A stretch of DNA of 64,000 bases from Dyadobacter sp. Leaf189 (GCF_001424405.1 NZ_LMPS01000001.1:803999-867998), one strand, 5' to 3'. Positions 9,623 to 18,007 are shown, numbered from the stretch's first letter. Made by a program: numbers and translations. The notes: generated by a model from the sequence alone, not told the origin.

Positions 9623-9655
9623 GTAGGAAATGGGTTAAGAGTTTAGAAATAGTTT

Positions 9656-9669
9656 CGGGTACGTACACG
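9656..9669. promoter_or_regulatory. Auxiliary operator CGGGTACGTACACG upstream of susC
   Basis: It matches the perfect palindrome at 13 of 14 positions and lies 34 nt upstream of the susC start, 109 bp centre to centre from the perfect copy at 9765-9778. A second weaker site at such a distance is typical of loop-forming LacI-family repressors. Confidence 0.6.
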
Positions 9670-9764
9670 CATTGACCTAATTGAATTCATCCTGGAAACC
9701 ACCTGAAATGAAAAATGCAGCGGCTCTTGTTAGAACTTAATGTAAGCTTTTGATGGAAAAATAT

Positions 9765-9778
9765 CGGGTACGTACCCG
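9765..9778. promoter_or_regulatory. Palindromic operator CGGGTACGTACCCG at the susC promoter
   Basis: This 14-bp palindrome, identical to the copy at 3503-3516, extends by one further base pair on each side (T9764 with A9779). It touches the -7-like element of the leftward promoter. It could also influence the divergent sulfatase gene 213 nt to its right. Confidence 0.75.
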
Positions 9779-9809
9779 AAAGATAGAAAGTGTAAATCAT
9801 AAATCCAAA
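9778..9809 (-). promoter_or_regulatory. Bacteroidota-type promoter for susCD
   Basis: Read leftward, TTTG (9809-9806), a 20-nt spacer and TATCTTTC (9785-9778) fit -33 TTTG / -7 TAnnTTTG with one mismatch. The same element-plus-operator arrangement occurs at 3503-3546, which supports both calls. Confidence 0.5.
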
Positions 9810-9990
9810 GTGTGTTATTATATTTTGTTAAAAATCATTTTGGTAGAATAATGTTGTTCGATACACTGCGCAGACATAAAAAATTAAGTAAACAAAAGTC
9901 CACTAACTCAGTAGAGAACAGGATAATTTGATAAATTCCCGGATTACTCACCGCCATATCACTTTCGCTTTGACTTCTTTTCACAGGAAT

Positions 9991-11448
9991 ATGATGAAAT
10001 TCAGTATTTTATCAGCACTCATCTTCTCCATTATATGGACACCAGCTACACTGAAAGCCCAGTCTCCGAAACCAGCCCGGCCGAATATTGTTTTTATACT
10101 GGCCGACGATCTGGGATATGGCGATGTAGGTTTTAATGGGCAAAAGCTGATCAAAACACCCAACATTGACAAGCTCGCCAGGGAGGGAATGATTTTCAGC
10201 CAGTTTTATGCAGGTACTTCTGTGTGCGCACCGTCGCGTTCTTCCCTGCTCACGGGTCAGCATACCGGTCATACTTACATTCGCGGCAATAAAAGTGTAG
10301 CACCCGAAGGCCAGTACCCGATCGCCGATTCGGTAACAACCATTGCCGAGGTGTTGAAAAAGGCGGGTTACATCACAGCTGCATTCGGGAAGTGGGGACT
10401 GGGGCCGGTAGGGTCGGAGGGGGAGCCGGGTAAGCAGGGATTTGATAAATTTTACGGCTATAACTGTCAGAGTCTCGCGCACCGCTACTATCCAGACCAT
10501 TTGTGGGATAACAGCGAGAAAATCGTACTGGAGGCGAATAAGAACCTGATGTATGACAAGGACTATGCGCCGGATCTGATCCAGCGGCAGGCTTTGCAGT
10601 TTATGGACAAACAGCAGACAGGAAAGCCATTTTTCCTTTTCCTGCCGTACATACTTCCCCATGCCGAGCTGCTCGTGCCCGACGACAGTCTTTTTCAACA
10701 GTACAAGGGAAAGTTTGAGGAGAAATTTTACAGAGGCGCGGACTATGGTTCAAATGCAACTCCGGGCGGATATGCGTCTCAGGAGTATCCGCGGGCCACT
10801 TTTGCCGCAATGGTAGCCAGGCTGGATATGTACGTAGGGCAGGTGATGAGCAAGTTGAAAGAGAAAGGATTGGACAAGAATACGCTCGTAATTTTCACCA
10901 GTGATAACGGTCCGCACGTGGAAGGCGGCGCGGATCCTAAGTTCTTTGGCAGCAGCGGCGGGTTCAGGGGTGTGAAGCGCGATTTGTACGAAGGCGGAAT
11001 TCGCGAACCTTTTGCGGCACGCTGGCCGGGTACCATCAAACCCGGCTCCAGAAGCGACTACATAGGTGCATTCTGGGACATATTACCCACGTTCGCAGCG
11101 CTGGCCAACACGCCCGCGCCTGCCCATATTGACGGGATCTCATTTACGGATGCATTAAAAGGCAAGCCCACCCAGAAAAAGCATGATTATCTGTATTGGG
11201 AATTCCACGAACAAGGCGGGCGGCAGGCTGTGCGGCAGGGCAACTGGAAGGCAGTCCGCCTGAAAGCAGCCGGAAACCCCGATGCATTGGTTGAACTTTA
11301 CGACCTCTCCAAAGATCCTGCTGAAACAACCAACCTCACACCACAATTCCCCGAAAAAGCCAAGGAGCTCGGCCAGCTCATGAACCGCGCACACGTGACG
11401 TCGTTGGTATTTCCATTCGGGAGTCTGGCGACGAATTCGGAGAAATAG
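9991..11448 (+). CDS. Secreted arylsulfatase-type sulfatase (formylglycine-dependent)
   Basis: The start is placed at the ATG at 9991, because translation from there begins with a clear signal peptide (MMKFSILSALIFSIIWTPATLKAQ) and AGGA lies just upstream; a longer frame from 9928 would bury the signal. The product has 485 residues. It carries the metal-binding start RPNIVFILADDLGYGDVG and the formylglycine signature CAPSRSSLLTG with Cys79 as the residue to be converted, then the FTSDNGPH metal site. Family members remove sulfate esters from glycans. It is divergent from susC and shares its operator region, so it likely desulfates the substrate of that system. No sulfatase-maturating enzyme gene is visible in the window. 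Confidence 0.95.
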   Translation: MMKFSILSALIFSIIWTPATLKAQSPKPARPNIVFILADDLGYGDVGFNGQKLIKTPNIDKLAREGMIFSQFYAGTSVCAPSRSSLLTGQHTGHTYIRGNKSVAPEGQYPIADSVTTIAEVLKKAGYITAAFGKWGLGPVGSEGEPGKQGFDKFYGYNCQSLAHRYYPDHLWDNSEKIVLEANKNLMYDKDYAPDLIQRQALQFMDKQQTGKPFFLFLPYILPHAELLVPDDSLFQQYKGKFEEKFYRGADYGSNATPGGYASQEYPRATFAAMVARLDMYVGQVMSKLKEKGLDKNTLVIFTSDNGPHVEGGADPKFFGSSGGFRGVKRDLYEGGIREPFAARWPGTIKPGSRSDYIGAFWDILPTFAALANTPAPAHIDGISFTDALKGKPTQKKHDYLYWEFHEQGGRQAVRQGNWKAVRLKAAGNPDALVELYDLSKDPAETTNLTPQFPEKAKELGQLMNRAHVTSLVFPFGSLATNSEK

Positions 11449-11530
11449 TTACCGTTTGTGCATTGTAAAAGGTTATTATAATTTCTTTTTGTAAAATCGA
11501 GGGTTAATTAATTTGCATTCGACAAACACT

Positions 11531-11725
11531 ATGAAGGAAATGACACACACCAATTGGGCATCGGTAATTACTGCGGCATTGTCGGGAATTGGAGGAGGAG
11601 CAATGCTGGGAGGTTCCTTGTTTGGTTTTCCAGGCGCGGTGACTGGCGGACTGATCGGGGCATTTGTTTGCGGGCTTGCTGAGGTAAATACGGAAAAACG
11701 TCTGCGCAGGGAGCAAAACATGTGA
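11531..11725 (+). CDS. Small glycine-rich membrane-associated protein
   Basis: A 64-residue frame from the ATG at 11531 (a TTG at 11513 in the same frame would add six residues). The centre is a glycine-zipper-like hydrophobic stretch (ALSGIGGGAMLGGSLFGFPG and on to GLIGAFVCG), followed by a charged tail (NTEKRLRREQNM). Such patterns occur in small inner-membrane or envelope proteins. No family was recognised. It sits 38 nt before the aminotransferase gene on the same strand and might share its transcript. It could be a chance frame, although the composition looks protein-like. Confidence 0.45.
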   Translation: MKEMTHTNWASVITAALSGIGGGAMLGGSLFGFPGAVTGGLIGAFVCGLAEVNTEKRLRREQNM

Positions 11726-11763
11726 TTTGATGGAAGTTAACTGCCACATTTAGTATAAATTCA

Positions 11764-12825
11764 ATGATCGATTTCCGTTTTAACTATCCCCTTACCAGTT
11801 CGCATCATGAACTTATGAAGGGCGTGCTGGCTGGTATTTCGGAGGAAATAAGCCTGCGGATGGTGCCGGTAGGAGGGGTGGGGGAAGACCGTGAAATTGG
11901 TGCCCGCTGGCTATCGCGTCCCGACCATATTATTGACGCTGAGAACATTCTGATTGCAGGTGGCGGGCACAATGCATTGACCTCTATTTTACTGGGCTTA
12001 AAATTTTCAGGAGAAGTTGTGGTGACTGACTCCATTACGTATAACGGATTTAGTGCGCTGGCCAGAATGCTCAATGTGCGGCTAATTCCTTGTGCCTTCG
12101 ACAGTGAAGGTATGTTGCCAGATGCATTGGAAAACATCTGTATTCAGGTTGGTGCGAAGGCGGTTTACCTGATGCCGACTGTTCATAATCCTTTGTGCAT
12201 TACCATGCCGGAGAATAGGCGAAGGGAAATTGTGGAAGTGGCAAGAAAGTATGATTTGATGCTGATTGACGATGATGCCTACGGGTTCCTTGAGGTGCAA
12301 TCGCCCCCTAATTTTGAGCAACTGGCACCTGAAAGAAGTTTTTACATTTACAGTTTCGCCAAACCACTGGCAGCCGGGCTCAAATGCTCCTACATTATCT
12401 CACCGCCTAAATGGCAAAGCAATATTGTAGAGGGCATACGTTTATCCGGCAGCGGCGCGCCTGCATTGACGACAACATTGGTTGGACGGTTGATTAATAC
12501 TGGCGTTGCCAATCGAATTATCCAGGAAAAACGTGTTGAAGGCGCTTTCAGGCAAAAGATCGTAAGCGAAATACTGACCGGATTGCCATACATTTCTCAG
12601 GAAAACAGCTTCCATCTTTGGGTCCCGCTTTCTCTCAAAACGGATGTCGCCCTGTTTGAAGGTGAGTTGAAAAACGTCGGCGTTGAGGTCGTGACCAGCC
12701 TGGCATATCAGGTTGAAAACAATCCGAAAAACAATGGTTTTCGGATTGCGCTGGGCAATGTTGAAAACCATTCTGAGATACGCACCGGGTTAAAGATTAT
12801 ATCCGATATTCTCAGAAAGCCTTAA
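11764..12825 (+). CDS. PLP-dependent class I/II aminotransferase resembling the MocR catalytic domain
   Basis: A 353-residue fold-type I PLP enzyme. Visible landmarks are GGGHNALTSILLGL (cofactor phosphate region, residues 65-78), the MPTVHNPLCITMP segment with the Asn/Pro pair contacting PLP, LIDDDAYGFLE, and the predicted Schiff-base lysine in YSFAKPLAAGLKCSYI. The protein resembles the aminotransferase half of MocR/PdxR regulators but begins directly with the enzyme fold, with no winged-helix domain. It is therefore more likely an enzyme than a regulator. The substrate is unknown. It converges on the response-regulator gene with only 4 nt between the stop codons. Confidence 0.85.
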   Translation: MIDFRFNYPLTSSHHELMKGVLAGISEEISLRMVPVGGVGEDREIGARWLSRPDHIIDAENILIAGGGHNALTSILLGLKFSGEVVVTDSITYNGFSALARMLNVRLIPCAFDSEGMLPDALENICIQVGAKAVYLMPTVHNPLCITMPENRRREIVEVARKYDLMLIDDDAYGFLEVQSPPNFEQLAPERSFYIYSFAKPLAAGLKCSYIISPPKWQSNIVEGIRLSGSGAPALTTTLVGRLINTGVANRIIQEKRVEGAFRQKIVSEILTGLPYISQENSFHLWVPLSLKTDVALFEGELKNVGVEVVTSLAYQVENNPKNNGFRIALGNVENHSEIRTGLKIISDILRKP

Positions 12826-12829
12826 CCAG

Positions 12830-13447
12830 CTAAATCAACCCCAACCCCGCCGCCAGCTTAATCAGCGAAGCCGTATTTGATACTTCGAATTTCATTAACA
12901 GGTTCTGCCGGTGGGTGTTTACGGTGGTGACACTTACGAAGAGTTGCTCGGCGATTTGAGGGTTGGTGAGTCCCTCCGCGATGAGCAGCAAAACTTCCTT
13001 TTCTCTTCTGGTTAAAAAAGGTATCGTTTTCGAGGGAGCAGGTGAAGATGCCTGGTCGAAATTGACATTCATGAAATAGCCACCCGCCTGCACCTGCCGG
13101 ATCGCTTCAAGGATTTCTTCTTTACCCGAACTCTTGATCAGATAACCCGATGCGCCATTCTGGATCATCCGCGATACATACGACCGTTCATTGAATGTGC
13201 TCAATGCGAGTGTCTTCACTGACGGGAACTGCTCTTTGATTTTCTTGCAAAGCTCTATCCCACTGATATCGGGCAGACTGATATCCAGAAATGCAATATC
13301 AACCTCATTGGTCTTCAAAAATGCAATCGCTTCAATTGCATTCGAGGCGGTACCTGCCACCAGAATGCCTTCGCAATCCGCCAGCAGCGATTTTAAACCT
13401 TCCAGTACCAGCGGGTGGTCGTCGACGATCAGTATCTTAACACTCAT
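12830..13447 (-). CDS. NarL/FixJ-type response regulator
   Basis: A 205-residue protein with a receiver domain (acidic pocket VDDHP at residues 8-12, phosphoacceptor Asp55 in FLDISLPD) and a C-terminal LuxR-type helix-turn-helix (LTRREKEVLLLIAEGLTNPQIA followed by TVNTHRQNLLMKF, about residues 140-200). It follows the histidine kinase gene by 20 nt on the same strand, so the two form a two-component system. Target genes cannot be named from the sequence. Confidence 0.95.
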   Translation of the reverse strand: MSVKILIVDDHPLVLEGLKSLLADCEGILVAGTASNAIEAIAFLKTNEVDIAFLDISLPDISGIELCKKIKEQFPSVKTLALSTFNERSYVSRMIQNGASGYLIKSSGKEEILEAIRQVQAGGYFMNVNFDQASSPAPSKTIPFLTRREKEVLLLIAEGLTNPQIAEQLFVSVTTVNTHRQNLLMKFEVSNTASLIKLAAGLGLI

Positions 13448-13467
13448 AATAGCTGTTTAGTAATCTT

Positions 13468-15396
13468 TCAGACCTCAATTTCAACCAAAATAGAAGTACC
13501 CTCGTCAGGTGCAGACTGGATATCCAGTTTTCCATTCAAATAGTCCACCCGCGCCTGCACATTCCGCATTCCGGCACCCTTATTCTGGTCAAGCTTGCTG
13601 ACATCAAAGCCTTTTCCATTGTCTTCCACCGTCAAACTGACCCGGTTATCGACTTTGGTGAGCTGTACCTGAACTTCGGTCGCTTCTGCATATTTAAGCA
13701 CATTATTGAGCAGCTCCTGCACGATCCTGTACAAAACGATTTCCACGGAAGAGTCGAGCCGCTTCTCGAAACCGAAATGCTGCATGCTCACCAGCAGCTT
13801 ACCCGAGGCGCTTATCCCGTCGCAAAAGTCGCTCAATGCATCAATGAGCCCGAAATGCACCAGTGTTTCGGGCATCATACTATGGGCAACGCGGCGCATT
13901 TCGCTGATCGCCCCGTCCAGTTGGTTCAGTGCCCGGGTGAACGTCAGCGCGCTCTCTTCGGGCAGGATTACATTTCCTTTCACGGAGTTGAGTGTTAATT
14001 TAATACCTGATAATAGCCCGCCGAGCCCGTCGTGTAAGTCCCGCGCCACACGTGTGCGTTCCTCTTCCTGACCTTTCAAAATAGAATTGGTAGCCACCAG
14101 CTGCTTTTCCTGCTGCAACTGCAATACTTCCTGCTCGGCAATGCGTTTTCTAATTGTAATGTTACGGTACACCAATACTGAAATACTCACCAGCACAACG
14201 AGCCCCGCCGCCAATCCGTAAATCAGCGTGTTGCGCGTTTGTTTTTCCTTTTCCAATGTAAGTATCTGCTTTTCCTTTTGTGCTGTGAGGTACTTCGCGT
14301 CAAGTTCCTGCAGTTGCTTTTGAATGTCTGTTCCCTGAATGGAATCGTTGAGTACCACGTATTTCATCAGGTAATCGTAAGCAGCTTTATGTTTGTTCTG
14401 CCGGCTCAGGTCTGTCGCATAATCTTCATAGAGCTCGATCAGGTGGTCGGTCATTTCATTTGCTTCGGCAATCTTCAATGCTTCTTCGGTGTACCTGGCT
14501 GACAATGCGGTATCCTTATAGTCTTCCGCCACAAACATCAGTGCGCGCAGGCATTCCATTTCAAGAAATACATTGCCTGTTTCTCTTGCCAATGCCAGTC
14601 CTTTTTCACCATATTCCCGCGCCTTTTGTAGGTTTTTAAAACCTCTGTTGGCGCGGCACAAACCTGCATAAGCCTGTATAACAAAAATATCCGAGCCTTT
14701 TTTCTGCGCAATAACAAGTCCCTCATTGAAATGGACAGTCGCCTCTTTGAATTTCTTTAAATTGAGATAGCATGTGCCCAGCGTAGTCAATATATCTGCA
14801 AGTTGCAGGCTGTCCTTCATTGGCCGGGCAAGTTCCAGTGCCCTCTTTTTGTATCCCAATGATTTTTCAAAAAGGTTAGCGTGTTCAAATGCAGCCCCGA
14901 TGTTGACGTAAAGTCTAGGCAGATAGTCTTTCCGGCCCAGCTTGTCAAACTGGTCTGCCGACTGCTGGTAATATTTGATCGCCTCCGTAAAATTGCCCAT
15001 GTAGGTATGGCTAGCCGCTACATTAGCCAGCGCTTTTCCCACATTCAGCGGGTTCTTCATTTCCCTCGCAATGGTCAGGCTTTCTTTGTTCAGCTTCAAT
15101 GCCTGCTCAAACTTCCCCTGCAGGTTTAGAATGTAAGTATAATAAGTCCTGAACTTGAACTTGCCGGCCGGGTAAGCCAGTTTGTCACTCAATGTCCCGG
15201 CTTTTAAATAGTACTTCGCTGCACTGTCCAGATTTTGGTTTTCGAGGTATTGACCATAATCAATGTAGGTGAGCACCATGCTGGTGTCCTGCTTTCCAGC
15301 CTGCAAGCGTCGCCGGATGGATTGAACATCCGAATCCTGCGCAGAAACACGGAAGCAGATCAGCAATAACAGCAGCGCCTGAACAAAAAACTTCAT
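13468..15396 (-). CDS. TPR-repeat sensor histidine kinase (HisKA_3 type)
   Basis: A 642-residue protein: signal peptide (to VSAQ, residue 20), a periplasmic part built of tetratricopeptide repeats (about 40-360, e.g. KALANVAASHTYMGNFTEAI), one membrane segment (391-410), a short coiled coil, a HisKA_3 dimerisation domain with phosphoacceptor His455 in ARDLHDGLGG, and a HATPase_c domain (VEDNGKGFDV, GAGMRNVQARV). The architecture is common in Bacteroidota kinases paired with NarL-type regulators. The ligand is unknown; TPR sensors often read proteins or envelope state. An unusual 43-nt palindrome lies about 70 nt upstream of its start. Confidence 0.95.
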   Translation of the reverse strand: MKFFVQALLLLLICFRVSAQDSDVQSIRRRLQAGKQDTSMVLTYIDYGQYLENQNLDSAAKYYLKAGTLSDKLAYPAGKFKFRTYYTYILNLQGKFEQALKLNKESLTIAREMKNPLNVGKALANVAASHTYMGNFTEAIKYYQQSADQFDKLGRKDYLPRLYVNIGAAFEHANLFEKSLGYKKRALELARPMKDSLQLADILTTLGTCYLNLKKFKEATVHFNEGLVIAQKKGSDIFVIQAYAGLCRANRGFKNLQKAREYGEKGLALARETGNVFLEMECLRALMFVAEDYKDTALSARYTEEALKIAEANEMTDHLIELYEDYATDLSRQNKHKAAYDYLMKYVVLNDSIQGTDIQKQLQELDAKYLTAQKEKQILTLEKEKQTRNTLIYGLAAGLVVLVSISVLVYRNITIRKRIAEQEVLQLQQEKQLVATNSILKGQEEERTRVARDLHDGLGGLLSGIKLTLNSVKGNVILPEESALTFTRALNQLDGAISEMRRVAHSMMPETLVHFGLIDALSDFCDGISASGKLLVSMQHFGFEKRLDSSVEIVLYRIVQELLNNVLKYAEATEVQVQLTKVDNRVSLTVEDNGKGFDVSKLDQNKGAGMRNVQARVDYLNGKLDIQSAPDEGTSILVEIEV

Positions 15397-15464
15397 ATTG
15401 CCGGAGGATGGATCGACAGGATTTTACAGGAAGCAAAATTCTGAAATAAAACGATTTAGAAATA

Positions 15465-15507
15465 TCCTCTAAAAGCATGATTTTTCAAAAATCGTGTTTT
15501 TAGAGGA
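15465..15507. repeat. 43-nt near-perfect palindrome upstream of the histidine kinase gene
   Basis: The arms 15465-15485 and 15487-15507 are complementary at 19 of 21 positions, with one base between them. The ends read TCCTCTAAAA and TTTTAGAGGA. No T-run follows, so it is not a standard terminator. It could be a cruciform-forming regulatory site for the kinase promoter or a remnant of a palindromic mobile repeat. Confidence 0.7.
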
Positions 15508-15640
15508 TTGATTTGGAAGAACACAAGGGGGTACCTTTGTTTTGTCAAGAGGCACAGCAATGTCCTTGGTAGATTACAAATTAGCCATGAAAAAGAGCCT
15601 TGTGCCGGATGTTATTGCCGGGTACGGGGGTAAAATGAAG

Positions 15641-15694
15641 AGCCCGGCCCGGTCGCTTTGCAGCTTACAACCCTGCACTGGACCGGGCCGGACT
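15641..15694. terminator. GC-rich hairpin overlapping the end of the M23 peptidase gene
   Basis: The arm CCCGGCCCGGTC (15643-15654) pairs with GACCGGGCCGGA (15681-15692) with one mismatch, leaving a 26-nt loop that contains the peptidase stop codon. A TTTTTT run (15697-15702) follows on the plus strand, so it looks better suited to stop rightward transcripts; for the leftward peptidase mRNA it would act as a 3' hairpin without a good T-run. Confidence 0.45.
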
Positions 15695-16861
15695 GTTTTT
15701 TATCAGCTCCGGACGCTTGTATTTTTGAAGTGGTACTGTGGGTATATATCCTTTGGTGCCGTCTTCCAGCGTCACGCGGTAACCTTTCGCCATTTCTCCA
15801 ATGATCCTCACAACCGTATTGGCCGGCAATGTGCTGATCTGGCTTGTTTTGTCAAATTGCGGAGAATAGAACAGGTTTGCCTTCTTTTTTAATGTAACTG
15901 TATCACCAAACCATTTAGACGTCTCAGGCAGGCCGGACAGCTTTTCTTTCCTGTCGTTGATAAATGGAAGTGGGTTAACAGCGCCCTGCCCACGCAAGTA
16001 GATCCCAAAATGCAGATGCGGCGCGGTTGTGATTGCATTGCCTGTATTTCCTACGAGCCCGAGCGTATCGCCCAGGGTAACGCGCTGTCCGCTCGACACA
16101 AGCTGGCTATCAAGGTGTGCATAATAGAGCGAGTAGGGACTTGACAAAGTCGATAGAAACACCACTTTTCCGCCCAGATTGTTGGTCCCGGTTTGTGTTA
16201 CAAAACCAGCCTGCGCTGCCACCACGGGCGTACCGCGTTTTGCCCGGATATCGACTCCCTCGTGTGACCTGATGCCACCATCGCGGTCGGCACCCCAGAA
16301 ACTGATCAGAGCTGACATGTTGTGACCCGCAACCGGAAAGCTCAGTGACGGCAGGGTGGTCAGTGAGAGTGTAACCGACAGCTTTTCATTGAGGCCCGTT
16401 TGCAGGCGAAGCAAGAGGGTATCCTGTTCGTAGTTGGTATAGGTGAGTGATTGTCCGTCTTTGTTCAGGTAGTCGAGCCGCTGCGTTTTTCCATTGCTTT
16501 TGATTTTATAGAGTTCAAGAAACAGGTGCGCAGTTGTGTCTGCGTCCTCACGGAGCGGGGTAATGACGAGTTTTCTTCCTTCGGGTATTTTAAGCCGGAT
16601 TGCCTGTGCAGGAACCGAATCGCCGAGGTAGAAACGTTCCTGATAAGGCGCGAGCGAAAATACGGAATCGGATAAAACTTTCTCGCCGACGCGAAACCAG
16701 GTTTGTCCTGCGGGTGTCTTTTCAAGCTTGGCTTTCAGCAGGTCACGTTCGTAAAATTCTTGTGGAGTCACCGGAAACCAATGCGAAACGGGCACAGGCT
16801 TGCAGGAAGCGAGCAGCGCTAAAAGCAATGCGATCAGTGACAGTTGTTGCAAATGTTTCAT
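15665..16861 (-). CDS. M23-family zinc endopeptidase lipoprotein with C-terminal SH3-like domain
   Basis: A 398-residue protein with a lipoprotein signal ending LLASC (Cys20). The M23/LytM catalytic site is visible as SHEGVDIRAKRGTP (His200, Asp204) and APHLHFGIY (His282, His284), the complete HxxxD and HxH zinc set, so it is probably active on peptidoglycan cross-bridges. A bacterial SH3-like segment follows (NLFYSPQFDKTSQIST to DGTKGYIPTV, about 325-385). The N-terminal 170 residues are beta-rich and not recognised. It is monocistronic; the next gene rightward is divergent. Confidence 0.92.
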   Translation of the reverse strand: MKHLQQLSLIALLLALLASCKPVPVSHWFPVTPQEFYERDLLKAKLEKTPAGQTWFRVGEKVLSDSVFSLAPYQERFYLGDSVPAQAIRLKIPEGRKLVITPLREDADTTAHLFLELYKIKSNGKTQRLDYLNKDGQSLTYTNYEQDTLLLRLQTGLNEKLSVTLSLTTLPSLSFPVAGHNMSALISFWGADRDGGIRSHEGVDIRAKRGTPVVAAQAGFVTQTGTNNLGGKVVFLSTLSSPYSLYYAHLDSQLVSSGQRVTLGDTLGLVGNTGNAITTAPHLHFGIYLRGQGAVNPLPFINDRKEKLSGLPETSKWFGDTVTLKKKANLFYSPQFDKTSQISTLPANTVVRIIGEMAKGYRVTLEDGTKGYIPTVPLQKYKRPELIKNSPARSSAGL

Positions 16862-16992
16862 GACTTAGGACTTCGTTTTAACCGGCTACTAACAAATCCA
16901 TGCCTGTTACGTCTGATATTTTGTAGAAGAGGGGTATTTAGGACAAAAAATTCTATATTACGTGCAACTTCAACCTATTAGCCGCTAAAAAC

Positions 16993-18003
16993 ATGATACA
17001 GTTAGGCCTCTTGATCACACACAAACATCGTTTATTGAGTGTTGCTGCTATTCTGGATGTTTTTGAATCAGTTAACAACTTTTGCGAAAGCGAAGGAGCA
17101 CCTCCGTTTTTTAACATCACGCTCTTTTCACCCGAAAATCAATCCGGGCAATTTTACGGAGCCTACAACATGGAACCGATCGCAGGTGCTCCCAAACAGG
17201 ACTTGATCCTTGTGCCTGCATTCGGTGCCGGCGACCTGAAATCTTCTCTCGCGATCAATCAAATGTGCATTCCCTGGCTGCACGAGCAGTATAAGCAGGG
17301 TACTGAGCTGGCCAGTTTCTGTACGGGCGCATTTTTGCTGGCAGCGGCGGGCTTGCTGAACGGGCGGCAGGCAACTACCCACATTGATTCAGCGCAGGCA
17401 CTCGCATCGAATTTTCCGGATGTGATTATGAAGAGTGACGCAGTAGTGACCGAAGATCGGGGGATATATACCAGCGGCGGCGCCACGAGCAGCTTCCATT
17501 TAATGCTATACCTGATCCAGCGTTTCTGCGGAAAGGAAATCACGTTGCGCACAGCCAAAATGTTCGCGATTGATATGGACCGGGAACAGCAAACCTACTT
17601 CGGCACATTTACCCCGCCCCAAAATCACGGCGACGGGCTCGTAAATATGGCGCAGCAAAAGATAGAGAAAGCATATCAGGAAGGAAGTACGATTGAAACC
17701 CTGATCCAGGATATTCCAGCGAGCCGCCGCAATGTAGTGCGCAGGTTCAAGCAGGCAATCGGAGTAACACCCATTGAATATCTGCAGCGCACCAGGATAG
17801 AAGCTGCCAAGAAACTACTCGCGCAAACCGACCAGAGCGTACTGGAAGTAATGCTCAATTCGGGCTACAACGATCTTAAATCGTTTCGTCAGCTATTCAA
17901 GAAAAGTACTGGTGTTACACCCAAAGAGTACAGAGATAAATTTAACATTGCCCGGCTGGAAAGCGGCGCCCGACTCGACCGCAGGATGAGCGGCGTGGCG
18001 TAA
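16993..18003 (+). CDS. GlxA-type transcriptional regulator (DJ-1/PfpI domain plus AraC HTH)
   Basis: A 336-residue protein. The N-terminal half is a class-I-glutamine-amidotransferase-like DJ-1/PfpI domain (LILVPAFGAG, ELASFCTGAFLLAAAGLLNG with the elbow cysteine, and GGATSSFHLMLYLIQ). The C-terminal third is an AraC-type double helix-turn-helix (IPASRRNVVRRFKQAIGVTP and VLEVMLNSGYNDLKSFRQLF). Related proteins respond to quaternary amines, amino acids or stress. It lies alone, divergent from the peptidase gene and convergent with the glycosidase gene, with a shared bidirectional terminator. Its targets are not apparent. Confidence 0.93.
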   Translation: MIQLGLLITHKHRLLSVAAILDVFESVNNFCESEGAPPFFNITLFSPENQSGQFYGAYNMEPIAGAPKQDLILVPAFGAGDLKSSLAINQMCIPWLHEQYKQGTELASFCTGAFLLAAAGLLNGRQATTHIDSAQALASNFPDVIMKSDAVVTEDRGIYTSGGATSSFHLMLYLIQRFCGKEITLRTAKMFAIDMDREQQTYFGTFTPPQNHGDGLVNMAQQKIEKAYQEGSTIETLIQDIPASRRNVVRRFKQAIGVTPIEYLQRTRIEAAKKLLAQTDQSVLEVMLNSGYNDLKSFRQLFKKSTGVTPKEYRDKFNIARLESGARLDRRMSGVA

Positions 18004-18007
18004 AAAA

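Larger units (their letters stand above)
9623..9990. other. Divergent regulatory region between susC and the sulfatase gene
   Basis: This 368-nt gap holds no gene. It contains two copies of the CGGGTACGTACCCG palindrome (one with a single mismatch) and a leftward promoter-like element abutting one copy. The right part is AT-rich and should hold the sulfatase promoter, but I could not place one convincingly. Confidence 0.6.

Noticed and set aside
10012..10698. Leftward open frame of 228 codons opposite the sulfatase gene
   Set aside because: Shadow of the sulfatase; no family features.
15542..15892. Rightward frame of 116 codons overlapping the M23 gene end
   Set aside because: More than half overlaps the peptidase gene on the other strand; protein sequence is not family-like. 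A terminator-like stem inside it also argues against it.
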